From: Acidimicrobiales bacterium
GTDB taxonomy: Bacteria; Actinomycetota; Acidimicrobiia; Acidimicrobiales; SZUA-35
DNA length: 28,370 bases
Assembly: GCA_024641625.1 (NCBI GenBank)
Contig: JAHECQ010000004.1
Coordinates: forward strand, 1-28,370
Direction: 5' to 3'
Under the pieces are notes generated by a model. The model was given only the letters and a program-made list of their open reading frames with translations, was not told the DNA's origin and did not search any database. How positions within the stretch are numbered: position 1 is the first letter of the stretch; every line of letters begins with the position of its first letter. Both the position numbers and the translations under genes were made by a program. Shown here piece by piece: positions 6,938 through 15,031 of the stretch.

Positions 6938-8680
6938 TCAGGCGTGGGGACTTGTGTGAACGGTGACCGTTGTGCCCCGATCGGGCACGCTGGTGAGTTC
7001 GAGGATGGCTCCGACCGAGGCGGCTCGTTCCCGCATACCGACGAGACCGTAGGCATTGCCCCGGATTCCCTTCGACGGATCGAACCCTCGACCATTGTCC
7101 TCCACGATGAGTACTCCACGTCCGTTCTCTACTGACCAGCTCACATCGGCGTGAGTGGCCATAGCATGCTTTTCGACATTCGTGAGCGCCTCTTGAGCGA
7201 TGCGCAACAACTCATTCTCGACGATCGGCGCGAGATGAAGATCGCGATCTGCCGGAACCGTCAGGTTCACCTCGACGTCGCTGCGTTTGGAGAACCGGTC
7301 GACGACCTCACTCAGCACCACACTCAAGGGCCGACCAGGGGCCACTGCGGCCCGTAATTCGACGAGGGTGTCCCGGAGTTCGGCGATCGCCCCCTGGGTG
7401 TCGCCGTGCAACTGCTTGAGCTCGGCCGAGGGCTCCGGCTGGGAGGTGTTGATGCGTTCGAGCTCGAGGCTGATGTAGGTGAGCCATTGGCCCAGACGGT
7501 CGTGGAGATCGCGAGCGATGCGAATGCGTTCCTCTGCTGCAGCCAACGAGCGCAGGTGGAGGAACGAGCGAGCATTGGCAAGCGACAACGCCAACATGTC
7601 GGCCATGCCGGCGAGCAGCTCGGCGTCGGCCGAGGTGTAGTAGTTCGGGCTCGAATGCTCTACGGCGACCAGACCGGTGTCGACTCCCTCGACCATCAGC
7701 CGGATGTACAGACCGCTGCCCTGGCGACCGAAGCGACTGAGGTCGTCGATCCGGACGATTCCGGTCGCCGCCGCAGCGTCGACCAATGGATTGGGGAGCT
7801 GGGCCGACGTCAGCACCGGGTGGAGGTGGAACGCATCCTGGATCTGGACCGACCACAGGTTGTCCTCGTAGCTGAGCAGCGCCAGGCGTTCGGCGTTGAA
7901 GGAGTCGCGCAGCTCGGCGCGGGTGGCTTGGAGGATGTCCTCGAGGTCGAGTGATGACGGTAGCGAACGAGCGACGTTGTTGAGAGCACCCAGCAGTTTG
8001 TTGGTTTCGACCAGACTCTCCATCCGTGTCGTCAGGGTTCGGCGACCGTCCTCCATGTGCAACAAGCGGAACTGGGCGACGCCGGGGAAGATGGCAGCAG
8101 CAGCAAGGGCCATCACGCCCAAGGGGCTCGGTACGGCAAGGTCGCCGGCGGAGAGTGGTGCACTGAGAATGGGGACCACCGAGCTGATGACGAGCGCGGT
8201 GAGTGCGGCCCACAGGCCGAGGCGCAGACCCCATCCGAAGGCAACGATGGCGACGGCGACGAGCACCGAACCGACGAAGGGGCTGGCGAGTCCGCTGTCG
8301 ATGCCGACGGCGGCGGCCAGGATGGCCACGTCGGCCAAGGCGAAGGTCTGTTGCCCGGCGCTGCCATCTCCCAGCTTGAGTGGGCGGACGGTACGCCAGG
8401 AGGCGAGGAAGATGGTTGTGGTGAGGGTGGCGACGATGGCGAGATCGCCGCTGAAGGCCAGCCGTTGGGCTGCCCACGCGAGGCCGATCATGACCGCGCC
8501 CCATCGCATTGCCGCCAGGACCGCCGCCAGTGATCCGGCTACGGTGGGGCTGAGTTCGAGGGCGCGATCGGAGTCGTCGAAACCGCCGTTTCGGAGCGCG
8601 CGGAGGGTGGCGAACAACGCAACTCGCGGCTTTTCGGCCACCTCAAGTTGGTCGGTGCTCGGCACCCAACGTTCGGTCAC
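6938..8680 (-). CDS. NarL-family sensor histidine kinase with GAF domain
   Basis: This is a 580-residue protein. Several membrane helices lie between about 45 and 205. A GAF-like sensor region follows (about 235-370). The HisKA_3 dimerisation domain carries the phosphoaccepting His393 in ARDLHDRLGQWL. The ATPase domain shows the N box NELLRIAQEALTNVEKHA (Asn501), the G1 box VEDNGRGFD (526-534) and the GLVGMRERA segment (545-553). It would sense an unknown membrane or intracellular signal and phosphorylate the adjacent regulator. Start is GTG at 8680, with GGAAG at SD distance. The 113-bp gap upstream separates it from the polyprenyl synthase gene. Confidence 0.92.
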   Translation of the reverse strand: MTERWVPSTDQLEVAEKPRVALFATLRALRNGGFDDSDRALELSPTVAGSLAAVLAAMRWGAVMIGLAWAAQRLAFSGDLAIVATLTTTIFLASWRTVRPLKLGDGSAGQQTFALADVAILAAAVGIDSGLASPFVGSVLVAVAIVAFGWGLRLGLWAALTALVISSVVPILSAPLSAGDLAVPSPLGVMALAAAAIFPGVAQFRLLHMEDGRRTLTTRMESLVETNKLLGALNNVARSLPSSLDLEDILQATRAELRDSFNAERLALLSYEDNLWSVQIQDAFHLHPVLTSAQLPNPLVDAAAATGIVRIDDLSRFGRQGSGLYIRLMVEGVDTGLVAVEHSSPNYYTSADAELLAGMADMLALSLANARSFLHLRSLAAAEERIRIARDLHDRLGQWLTYISLELERINTSQPEPSAELKQLHGDTQGAIAELRDTLVELRAAVAPGRPLSVVLSEVVDRFSKRSDVEVNLTVPADRDLHLAPIVENELLRIAQEALTNVEKHAMATHADVSWSVENGRGVLIVEDNGRGFDPSKGIRGNAYGLVGMRERAASVGAILELTSVPDRGTTVTVHTSPHA

Positions 8681-8793
8681 GGTCTTCCCATCGGCACTTT
8701 TCGTCGCTCCTCAACCCCCGGGTACGATCCTGCCGTCACAGAAAAGATTGCATCGGATGTGTCTGACCAGGCAGATGATGCCAGTCGCCAGAG

Positions 8794-9876
8794 TCAGTGT
8801 TGCCGCGCCGCCACATATTGCGCCAGTGCCGAGAGGGAATCTCGGACCGGCACGCTGAACGGCAGCCGAGCGGCGACCATGGTGGCTCGAGCGACGAGAT
8901 CGTCGATCCGGCGTTCGACTTCGGCGACGGCGCCGGTCGATCGCAGCACATCGACGATGGCTGCGATCTGCTCGGCAGTCAGCGAAGGGTCGCCGTTGAG
9001 GTCCAGGACGCGCCGTTGCTCGGGGGTGGCGCGTTCGATGGCGACGGCCAGCAGTTCGGTGGGCTTTCCCTCGCGGAGATCGTTCCCCACCGGCTTGCCG
9101 ACCCGGTCAGCGTCGCCCAGGACACCGAGGAGATCGTCCCGGAGCTGGAAGGCCTGGCCGGCGGGCCGGCCATACTCTTCGAGCTGCTGCAGCAAATCGG
9201 CGTCGATCGTGCCGGCGAGCGCGCTCCCGAGTTGCAACGGACGGACGATCGTGTAGAGCGCTGACTTGAACGTCGCAACCCGTTGAGCGGTGAGGCGATC
9301 GAGCTCGGACGCAGCGGCGGTGCGCATGTCGAGGTACTGGCCCAGGTTGAGTTCGATCCGCAAACGATCCCAGATGTCGCGAGCCTGATCGGAGTCGTTG
9401 CCGATCAGGCGGTCGGCGTAGACATGACTGAGGTCGCCAATCAGGATGGCGACGCCTTCGCCGTAGCGACGAGGTTCTCCCCTCCAGCTGTGGTCACGGA
9501 CCCGTTCGGCTTGTGCAGCATGAATGGTGCGCTCACCGCGGCGGGTGTCGGCATCGTCCATGATGTCGTCGTGGATGAGGGCGAAGGCCTGCAGGAGTTC
9601 GAAGGCCGTACAGACGTCGAGAATCCGTCCGGTCCCGTTTCCATCCGTTGCAGGGTCGACCACTTCGACCCGACCGGTCGCACCGAGCCAGCCCCAATAG
9701 GCGAACGCCGCCCGAAGGCGTTTGCCGCCTGCGGTGATGCGCTCGAGCTCGTCGATGGCCTCGACCAACCGCGGGTCGATGTCCGACCAGATGTCCCGCT
9801 CGTGGTCGAACAGTTCGCCGAGTCGGCGATCGACCAGGCCGGCCACTGCGGTGAGACCGGGGGGTACGGAGATCAT
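8794..9876 (-). CDS. Polyprenyl diphosphate synthase (trans-isoprenyl type)
   Basis: The 360-residue protein condenses isopentenyl diphosphate with an allylic diphosphate. The first Asp-rich motif is DDIMDD (103-108), the conserved GGKRLRAAF lies at 50-58, and the second Asp-rich region is FQLRDDLLGVLGD (about 243-255). Chain length cannot be decided safely. I placed the start at the ATG at 9876, which overlaps the xseB stop (ATGA), rather than at a start 35 codons upstream inside xseB, whose extra residues are Arg/Pro-rich and look like shadow translation. The xseB-then-prenyl-synthase order is like the enterobacterial xseB-ispA arrangement. It could feed menaquinone, carotenoid or cell-wall lipid carriers. 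Confidence 0.9.
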   Translation of the reverse strand: MISVPPGLTAVAGLVDRRLGELFDHERDIWSDIDPRLVEAIDELERITAGGKRLRAAFAYWGWLGATGRVEVVDPATDGNGTGRILDVCTAFELLQAFALIHDDIMDDADTRRGERTIHAAQAERVRDHSWRGEPRRYGEGVAILIGDLSHVYADRLIGNDSDQARDIWDRLRIELNLGQYLDMRTAAASELDRLTAQRVATFKSALYTIVRPLQLGSALAGTIDADLLQQLEEYGRPAGQAFQLRDDLLGVLGDADRVGKPVGNDLREGKPTELLAVAIERATPEQRRVLDLNGDPSLTAEQIAAIVDVLRSTGAVAEVERRIDDLVARATMVAARLPFSVPVRDSLSALAQYVAARQH

Positions 9877-10178
9877 GTCGCCTCGCCATCGGGGCTTCGT
9901 ACCGGGTCGGCCGCCAGACGCCCCAGCTCGTTCAAGACGGTGTGCACGTCGCGTTCGACGATGTGGAGGCGGCTGCGACAATGTCCGATGAGAACGGCCG
10001 CTCTTCGCACCTGTTGGGTGAGCTCGTCGACATCGACATTGGTGGACTCGAGGCGCGTCAGGATGTCTTCCAGTTCGCCGATCGCGACGGCGTCGTCGAG
10101 TTCGACGATCTCGACTTGGTCGGACGGTGTTTCATCGGACGGTGTTTCATCGGACGGTGTTTCGATGTCGTCAGACAC
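9873..10178 (-). CDS. xseB: Exodeoxyribonuclease VII small subunit
   Basis: This is a 101-residue protein. Residues about 24-90 match the XseB two-helix fold: IGELEDILTRLES, then DVDELTQQVRRA, then CRSRLHIVERDV. XseB binds XseA to make the exonuclease that degrades single-stranded DNA. The N-terminus carries an additional acidic low-complexity stretch built from a threefold ETPSD-like repeat (15 bp each). The GTG at 10178 overlaps the xseA stop by 8 bp, and its own stop overlaps the prenyl synthase ATG, so the three genes are tightly coupled. A later start would remove the repeat, but no better start codon was seen. Confidence 0.85.
   Translation of the reverse strand: MSDDIETPSDETPSDETPSDQVEIVELDDAVAIGELEDILTRLESTNVDVDELTQQVRRAAVLIGHCRSRLHIVERDVHTVLNELGRLAADPVRSPDGEAT
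10120..10164. repeat. 15-bp tandem repeat, three units, in xseB
   Basis: On the plus strand TCGGACGGTGTTTCA occurs at 10120-10134 and 10135-10149, and with one change at 10150-10164. On the coding strand each unit gives five residues (ETPSD type) in the N-terminal tail of XseB, outside the conserved domain. The unit length is a multiple of three, so changes in copy number keep the frame. Confidence 0.9.
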
Positions 10179-11499
10179 GGGGAACTCCCGTTGTCGGTGT
10201 CTCGTCGTCGGCCGAATCAGCGTCGGCCGAACCAGCGCCCAGCGACGTTGCTGCCAGCTGACCCTCGGCGAGGGTGATGGTCAGTCGATCACCTGCTGCG
10301 GTGTCGAACGGCGATCGCACCAGGGTGCCGTTCGCGCGGTGGACGATCGACCAGCCACGCGCCAGGTTTGCCACCGGGTCGAGAAAGGCGATCTTCACTT
10401 CGGCGGTCTGCAGCTGGTGTGAGCGGCGATCGAGTTGCCGATGGGCACTCGCACCCAGCCGGCCGTCCGCGACGTCCAGACGCCCTTGGTGGCGACCGAG
10501 TTGGTCGCCGACGCGACCGACTCGGTGAATCTGAGCGTTCACGCGATGTCGCTCGTCGGTGAGCCGCCACTGCACCCGAGCGGAGATCTCCCTGGCCAAG
10601 CGGGACAGGCGTTGATCGAAGGCCCGAATACTTTCGATGAGCAGGTCGGCGCATGCCGTTGGGGTCTTGGCTGACCGAGAGGCCACCTGATCGGCCACCG
10701 AACGGTCGACTTCGTGACCGACGCCCACCACGACCGGCAGCGGACTGCGGGCGATGGCACGGGCCACCCTGGCGTGATCGAACGCAGCGAGGTCGGAGCG
10801 AGCCCCGCCCCCGCGCACCAGGGCGACGACGTCGAACTCGTCGGCGCGACCTGCAGCTGCGTCGAGAGCAGCGACCAGTTCCTCGATGGCTTCGGTTCCC
10901 TGTACCCGGGAGTCGAACAGGGTCACGTCGAACGGATGTCCCGAGAGTTCGATCTCACTGAGGAAGTCGGCCGCTGCGGCGCTGTTGGCGCTGGTGATCA
11001 GGGCAATCCGAAGCGGGACGATCGGGAACGGCAACGAGGCATTGGCGACGAGGAGGCCTTCGGCTCGCAGTTCGGCGAGGAGCTGCGTACGGGCCAGCTC
11101 GAGCTGGCCCAGCGTGTAGGCGGGGTCGATGAGGCTCATGACCAACTGCACGCGGCCCTGACGAGGGTAATAGGCGACCGAGCCGCGAATACGGATCTCG
11201 GTGCCATCGGCCATGCGGGTTGCGCTGGACTTGCGAAGGATGGCGTTGACCCGCTTGCGTGCCGTGGCGAAGAGGGCAACAGGCAAGGTGGCCTGTGTGT
11301 GCTCGCCGAGTTCGCTCGGATCGACCAGGTCGAAGTAGACGTGTCCGTTGGCCGAGCGCTTGAGGCCCGAGATGACCCCTCGAACCCATACCTCGTCGGG
11401 AAAGGCCGTGTTGATCGTCGCCTCCACCTGACGACACAACTGGCCAACCGTGTAGCCGTTGTCGGCGACAAAGCCAAGGTCGGCGCCGTGCGAATCCAC
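10171..11499 (-). CDS. xseA: Exodeoxyribonuclease VII large subunit
   Basis: This is a 442-residue protein, a normal XseA length. The N-terminal OB fold starts with YTVGQLCRQV and VWVRGVISGLK (about 20-48). The catalytic core contains the family motifs VRGGGARSDLAAFD and GHEVDRSVADQVA followed by AKTPTACADLL. The C-terminal coiled coil and a DPVANLARGWSIV segment follow. The frame stays open far upstream, but that part lies antisense to the GGDEF/EAL gene and is not XseA-like. I chose the GTG at 11499 because a TACCGT hexamer lies seven bases before it, the spacing seen at other leaderless genes here. A 7-bp dyad abuts that hexamer. Confidence 0.92.
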   Translation of the reverse strand: MDSHGADLGFVADNGYTVGQLCRQVEATINTAFPDEVWVRGVISGLKRSANGHVYFDLVDPSELGEHTQATLPVALFATARKRVNAILRKSSATRMADGTEIRIRGSVAYYPRQGRVQLVMSLIDPAYTLGQLELARTQLLAELRAEGLLVANASLPFPIVPLRIALITSANSAAAADFLSEIELSGHPFDVTLFDSRVQGTEAIEELVAALDAAAGRADEFDVVALVRGGGARSDLAAFDHARVARAIARSPLPVVVGVGHEVDRSVADQVASRSAKTPTACADLLIESIRAFDQRLSRLAREISARVQWRLTDERHRVNAQIHRVGRVGDQLGRHQGRLDVADGRLGASAHRQLDRRSHQLQTAEVKIAFLDPVANLARGWSIVHRANGTLVRSPFDTAAGDRLTITLAEGQLAATSLGAGSADADSADDETPTTGVPRV

Positions 11500-11506
11500 C
11501 TGTGGA

Positions 11507-11512
11507 ACGGTA
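11507..11512 (-). promoter_or_regulatory. Candidate -10 box, leaderless start of xseA
   Basis: TACCGT on the minus strand is separated from the GTG at 11499 by seven bases. The identical hexamer precedes the crotonyl-CoA carboxylase/reductase gene at six bases. The dyad at 11513-11530 fills the space just upstream, where a bound protein would block RNA polymerase. Confidence 0.4.
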
Positions 11513-11530
11513 TCGGGGAACCATCCCCGA
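11513..11530. promoter_or_regulatory. Operator-like dyad TCGGGGA-N4-TCCCCGA
   Basis: The two 7-bp arms are perfect reverse complements (11513-11519 and 11524-11530) around ACCA. The site directly abuts the candidate -10 of xseA, on the -35 side, in the divergent region between xseA and the GGDEF/EAL gene. The 7+4+7 shape resembles a dimeric repressor site. It does not match the actinobacterial LexA box TCGAAC-N4-GTTCGA, although the geometry is similar. It could instead be an RNA hairpin in a longer xseA transcript. Confidence 0.45.
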
Positions 11531-11549
11531 AAACGCTGAGCGTGGTGGG

Positions 11550-11555
11550 TAACGT
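11550..11555 (+). promoter_or_regulatory. Candidate -10 box for the GGDEF/EAL gene
   Basis: TAACGT lies 44 bases before the chosen TTG start at 11599. Transcription would begin near 11562, at the left arm of a 9-bp inverted repeat. This position also argues against the upstream in-frame GTG codons at 11542 and 11545 as starts. Confidence 0.3.
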
Positions 11556-11560
11556 CGGCG

Positions 11561-11584
11561 GCCAAGGCCGCCAGTGGCCTTGGC
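11561..11584 (+). promoter_or_regulatory. 9-bp perfect inverted repeat in the 5' region of the GGDEF/EAL gene
   Basis: GCCAAGGCC (11561-11569) and GGCCTTGGC (11576-11584) pair perfectly around the 6-base loop GCCAGT. As RNA this would form a stable hairpin ending 14 bases before the proposed start codon. As DNA it would be an operator at or just after the transcription start. It does not resemble the c-di-GMP riboswitch families I know. Confidence 0.45.
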
Positions 11585-11598
11585 GAAGTGAGCCCCCA

Positions 11599-13869
11599 TT
11601 GTCTGATTTGACTGTCGATCGATCTTCCGAGCTGCCCTTCGATCCACCGCTCGCGCCCGTGATCGACCTCGAGCCGATGATCAACCTGGCGCCGGGTCGT
11701 CGCAGCGACACTGCCATCGACGGGGTCGCCTTGTCGACGGTGAATCCTGACTCCGGCCGTGCCCACATCATGTACGTGAGCGAGAACCTCGCAGCGATGC
11801 TCGGCTTTCGGCCCGATCAGATCCTCGGGCGTAATCCCGGAGCGTTGTTCGCTCCCAGCACGCCGGCCGCTCAGCTCGATGCGGTGGCGCGATTGGTCGA
11901 ACAGGGCAAGCAGGCGACCGTCCGGTTGGAGCTGGCTCACATCAGTGGCGCCGGTGTCCTGGTGCAGGCCTCCTTTCTCCAGCTGCCGACGATGGCTCGG
12001 GGCTGGCCGACGTTCCTTGCCGTCTACCGTGATCTCTCGAGGGGCGTGAGCGAGGAGGAGTTGCTGGCCGAGCAGTCGAGCCTGCTCGATGCCCTGGCTC
12101 GAGGCCAACACATCAGTGACGTGCTGCCCCAGGTCGTGGAGCGCATCGAGCGGCAGGTCCAAGGTGGATCGGTGTGGGTGGCCCTGGCCGACGGCAGCGG
12201 CAACCTTCGCGCGGTTGCCGCTCGGCACCGAGTCGATCTGGTCGAAGAGGTGGTCGAACTGCTCGACCGCCGATTGCTCACTCAGGGTGGTCGTGCGTCC
12301 ACTCCCAGCTATGTTCGGTGCGCGGATCTGCCCGATGCCTTGATGGTGGAGCTTCGCAGCCAGGATCTCGACTCGTTCTGGGTGTACCCGCTGGCCGGTG
12401 TCGGTCCTCAGCGGCGAGGTGTCCTCGTGGTCGCCCACCGGTCGCGCCCAGGCCCCTCGAGCAGTGAGGACCGTGTACTCACCAGCATGAGTCGAGTCCT
12501 CACCGTTGCTGTCGAGCGCAGTGTCACCGAATCGAGCATGGCGCATCAGGCGTTGCATGATGCGCTCACCCAACTTCCCAATCGGGCCCTGATCATCGAC
12601 CGACTCGAGCAGGCCGTGGCTCGGCTCGGTCGGGAGCGAGCACGCCTTGCGGTGTTGCTCGTCGACGTCGATCGGTTCAAGTCCCTGAATGATTCGTGGG
12701 GTCCTGAAGTCGGCGACGAAGTACTCGTCGAGGTCTCGCGCCGTCTCCGCCGCTCGGTCCGCCTGGGCGACACGGTCGGGCGAATCGGCGGTGATCAGTT
12801 TCTCGTCCTGTGCGTAGCCAACGGCGACGGCGATGCCGAGGCAATGGCCGAGCGCATCGTCACGGCGGTCGGTGTTCCCGTTCTGCTGTCTTCCGGCGAG
12901 GATCTCCACATCACCTCCTCAGTGGGCCTGGTCGTGGTCGATCGTCCGGGTCATGCGCCTGCCAGCATCATCAGCAACGCCGAGCTGGCATTGGCGCGGG
13001 CGGTCGAATCCGGTCGAGGTCGGTACGCAGTCTTCGAGCAGGGCCTGCAGCAGCGCATCGTCGTACGTCATGAGGTCGAGCAAGCGCTGCACGTTGCCAT
13101 CACCGAGGATGAACTCGTGCTGCATTACCAGCCGCTGGTCGAGGTCTCGACCGGTCGGATGGTCGGTGCCGAAGCGTTGATCCGATGGGACCGTCCGGGT
13201 CATGGGTTGCTGTCACCGGCCGATTTCATCGAGATCGCCGAGGACACCGGCCTCATCGTGCCACTCGGTGCTTGGGTCGTGGATGAGGTTTGTCGTCAAC
13301 TGTCGGAATGGCCCGTCACCGTCGACGGCAGGAGACCGGTCATTTCCATCAATCTGTCCGCCCGCCAACTGGCCGATCCGGCGCTCGTGTCGATGATCCT
13401 CTCGGCCATGGACCGCCACGCGGTTTCCACCGATGACATCGGATTCGAAGTCACCGAATCGATGCGCGTCGAGGACGTCGAAGTGGCGTCGTCCACGCTC
13501 AAACGCCTCGCCGCCCTCGGCTGCAAACTCTCCATCGACGACTTCGGCATCGGGTACGCGACGCTCGACTACTTGCGGCGTTTCTCGATGGCCGACACGA
13601 TCAAGATCGACCGGTCGTTCGTCGATGGTCTCGGCAAGTCCCGCGAGGACACCGCCATCGTCACCGCATCGCTGGCGCTGGCGGCGTCGCTCGGTCTCAC
13701 CGTCGTGGCGGAGGGCGTCGAGACCATCAAGCAATATGCCGAGCTCGCCGACCTCGGCTGCGATCTCGCCCAGGGGTACCTCCTCAGTCGCCCCGTGCCA
13801 ATCGGAGAGGCACACGAATTGTGGCGTCGCCGTCAGCTCATCCTGCCCCCGGGAACGGTTCGGACATGA
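11599..13869 (+). CDS. PAS-GAF-GGDEF-EAL protein, probable c-di-GMP phosphodiesterase with degenerate cyclase domain
   Basis: The product is 756 residues from TTG 11599; the start is not fixed (TTG 11608, GTG 11659 and ATG 11677 are alternatives). Order: PAS-like region (about 35-145), GAF-like region (about 160-305), GGDEF (about 318-480), EAL (about 488-740). The GGDEF signature reads GGDQF (397-401), with the catalytic Glu replaced by Gln, so cyclase activity is doubtful. The EAL domain looks complete: EAL (525-527) in GAEALIRW, Asn in INLSARQL, Glu in EVTESM, IDDFGIGYATL, Lys in DTIKIDRSF, Glu in VVAEGVET and Gln in LAQGYLLSRP. It probably hydrolyses c-di-GMP under control of the sensor domains. 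No N-terminal membrane helices are seen, so it is likely cytoplasmic. It is transcribed away from xseA and converges 7 bp from the thiolase gene. Confidence 0.88.
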   Translation: MSDLTVDRSSELPFDPPLAPVIDLEPMINLAPGRRSDTAIDGVALSTVNPDSGRAHIMYVSENLAAMLGFRPDQILGRNPGALFAPSTPAAQLDAVARLVEQGKQATVRLELAHISGAGVLVQASFLQLPTMARGWPTFLAVYRDLSRGVSEEELLAEQSSLLDALARGQHISDVLPQVVERIERQVQGGSVWVALADGSGNLRAVAARHRVDLVEEVVELLDRRLLTQGGRASTPSYVRCADLPDALMVELRSQDLDSFWVYPLAGVGPQRRGVLVVAHRSRPGPSSSEDRVLTSMSRVLTVAVERSVTESSMAHQALHDALTQLPNRALIIDRLEQAVARLGRERARLAVLLVDVDRFKSLNDSWGPEVGDEVLVEVSRRLRRSVRLGDTVGRIGGDQFLVLCVANGDGDAEAMAERIVTAVGVPVLLSSGEDLHITSSVGLVVVDRPGHAPASIISNAELALARAVESGRGRYAVFEQGLQQRIVVRHEVEQALHVAITEDELVLHYQPLVEVSTGRMVGAEALIRWDRPGHGLLSPADFIEIAEDTGLIVPLGAWVVDEVCRQLSEWPVTVDGRRPVISINLSARQLADPALVSMILSAMDRHAVSTDDIGFEVTESMRVEDVEVASSTLKRLAALGCKLSIDDFGIGYATLDYLRRFSMADTIKIDRSFVDGLGKSREDTAIVTASLALAASLGLTVVAEGVETIKQYAELADLGCDLAQGYLLSRPVPIGEAHELWRRRQLILPPGTVRT

Positions 13870-13876
13870 CGCCTCT

Positions 13877-15031
13877 TCAGTTCGCGTCGCGCTGAAGAAC
13901 GTGCACCACGCACACTGCGCCGACCCCGACCATATGGGCGAGTCCGGTGCGCGCCCCCGGCTGTTGCCGGGCGCCGGCCTCACCCCGCAGCTGCCGGGTG
14001 ATCTCGGCCACCTGTCCGGCGCCGGTCGGGCCGATGGGGTGACCCATGGCCAGCAATCCTCCTGAGGGGCTGACGGCACAACGACCCCCGAGATCGAACT
14101 GGCCATTGTCAATGAGGCTTGCAGCCTCGCCCGGCCCGCACAGCCCGAGGGCTTCGGTGTAGAGCAGTTCCTCGATGCTGAAGGCATCGTGGACCTCGAG
14201 CACGTCGAGGTCGGTCGGACCGACACCGGCATCGTCGAACGCGAGCTGAGCAGTCTCGGCGGTGAGCGCCGCGTCGATGCCCTCACCCGGGCCGTACAGT
14301 CGCTCGGTCCGGGTGGCCGATGACAACACCCGGATGGCGCGCCGTCGGTCGAGTCCCAGATGCTGTATCGCATCCTCGGACGCGATGATGACCGCCGCTG
14401 CGCCCTCTCCGACCGGACAACACTGGAGGCGAGTGAGCGAACCCGAAATGGGATCGGCCATGATCTCCTCCATCGTGCGGCGTTTCTGGCGCTGGGCGTA
14501 GGGATTGTGTGCACCGTTTCGATGGTTCTTCTCGGCCACCTTCGCCACCGCCTCGGCCGGGATGCCATGCATCGACATGTATTCCGAGGCAAGCAGGGCA
14601 AAGTGCGTGAAGGGCACGATGGTGCCCCCTTCGAGGTTCTTGATTCCTGCCTCGGCCGGTGCCATGGGCAGGCCATGACGCGGTTTGTCGACGCCCAGCG
14701 CGAGCGCCAGGTCGGTCCGTCCCGACGCGACGTCCAGGCACGCCTGGGCCACGGCGCTCGATCCCGAGGCGCTGGCGTTCTCGATCTGGGTCATCGGGAT
14801 TCCTGAGGAGCCCAGGTGGCTGAGCATGATGCGACTGGCGCCCATACCCAACAGGGCAGTGCCGGTATAGGCCACCTCGACGTCGCGCCACGCAACGCCT
14901 GCGTCCTCGAGCGCTTGGCGAGCGGCCGTGAGGCCGAGGGCGACATAGGTGGTGTCGGTGCGGCGCTGGTATCGGTGGAATCCGATGCCGACGACGTACA
15001 CCTTGCGTTCGCTCAGCAGATTGCGGACCAT
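13877..15031 (-). CDS. Thiolase-fold protein (lipid-transfer/SCP2-thiolase-like), Cys nucleophile replaced by Ser
   Basis: This 384-residue protein has a thiolase fold of the SCP2/Ltp type. The N-terminal nucleophile motif, normally ENACASGSSA, reads ENASASGSSA here, with Ser87 where the acyl-binding Cys should be. Other active-site elements remain: EVHDAF (His281), GGLLAMGHPIG (His331) and a C-terminal GAVC (Cys374). Loss of the Cys is seen in Ltp2-type aldolases that cleave steroid side chains and need a DUF35 partner. The gene directly upstream encodes a DUF35 protein, and the two overlap by one base (TGATG). A retro-aldolase role on a CoA thioester is therefore a reasonable inference; a degenerate thiolase is the alternative. 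Tyr291 lies close to the position of the Ltp2 catalytic tyrosine, though I could not align them. Confidence 0.82.
   Translation of the reverse strand: MVRNLLSERKVYVVGIGFHRYQRRTDTTYVALGLTAARQALEDAGVAWRDVEVAYTGTALLGMGASRIMLSHLGSSGIPMTQIENASASGSSAVAQACLDVASGRTDLALALGVDKPRHGLPMAPAEAGIKNLEGGTIVPFTHFALLASEYMSMHGIPAEAVAKVAEKNHRNGAHNPYAQRQKRRTMEEIMADPISGSLTRLQCCPVGEGAAAVIIASEDAIQHLGLDRRRAIRVLSSATRTERLYGPGEGIDAALTAETAQLAFDDAGVGPTDLDVLEVHDAFSIEELLYTEALGLCGPGEAASLIDNGQFDLGGRCAVSPSGGLLAMGHPIGPTGAGQVAEITRQLRGEAGARQQPGARTGLAHMVGVGAVCVVHVLQRDAN

Noticed and set aside
10714..11598. N-terminal extension of the GGDEF/EAL frame
   Set aside because: It is antisense to xseA motifs (VRGGGARSDLAAFD and the OB fold), has no domain of its own, and begins upstream of the candidate promoter at 11550.
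11500..12909. Upstream extension of the xseA frame
   Set aside because: It is antisense to the PAS/GAF coding region. The residues are not XseA-like, and a GTG at 11499 with a -10 box explains the start.
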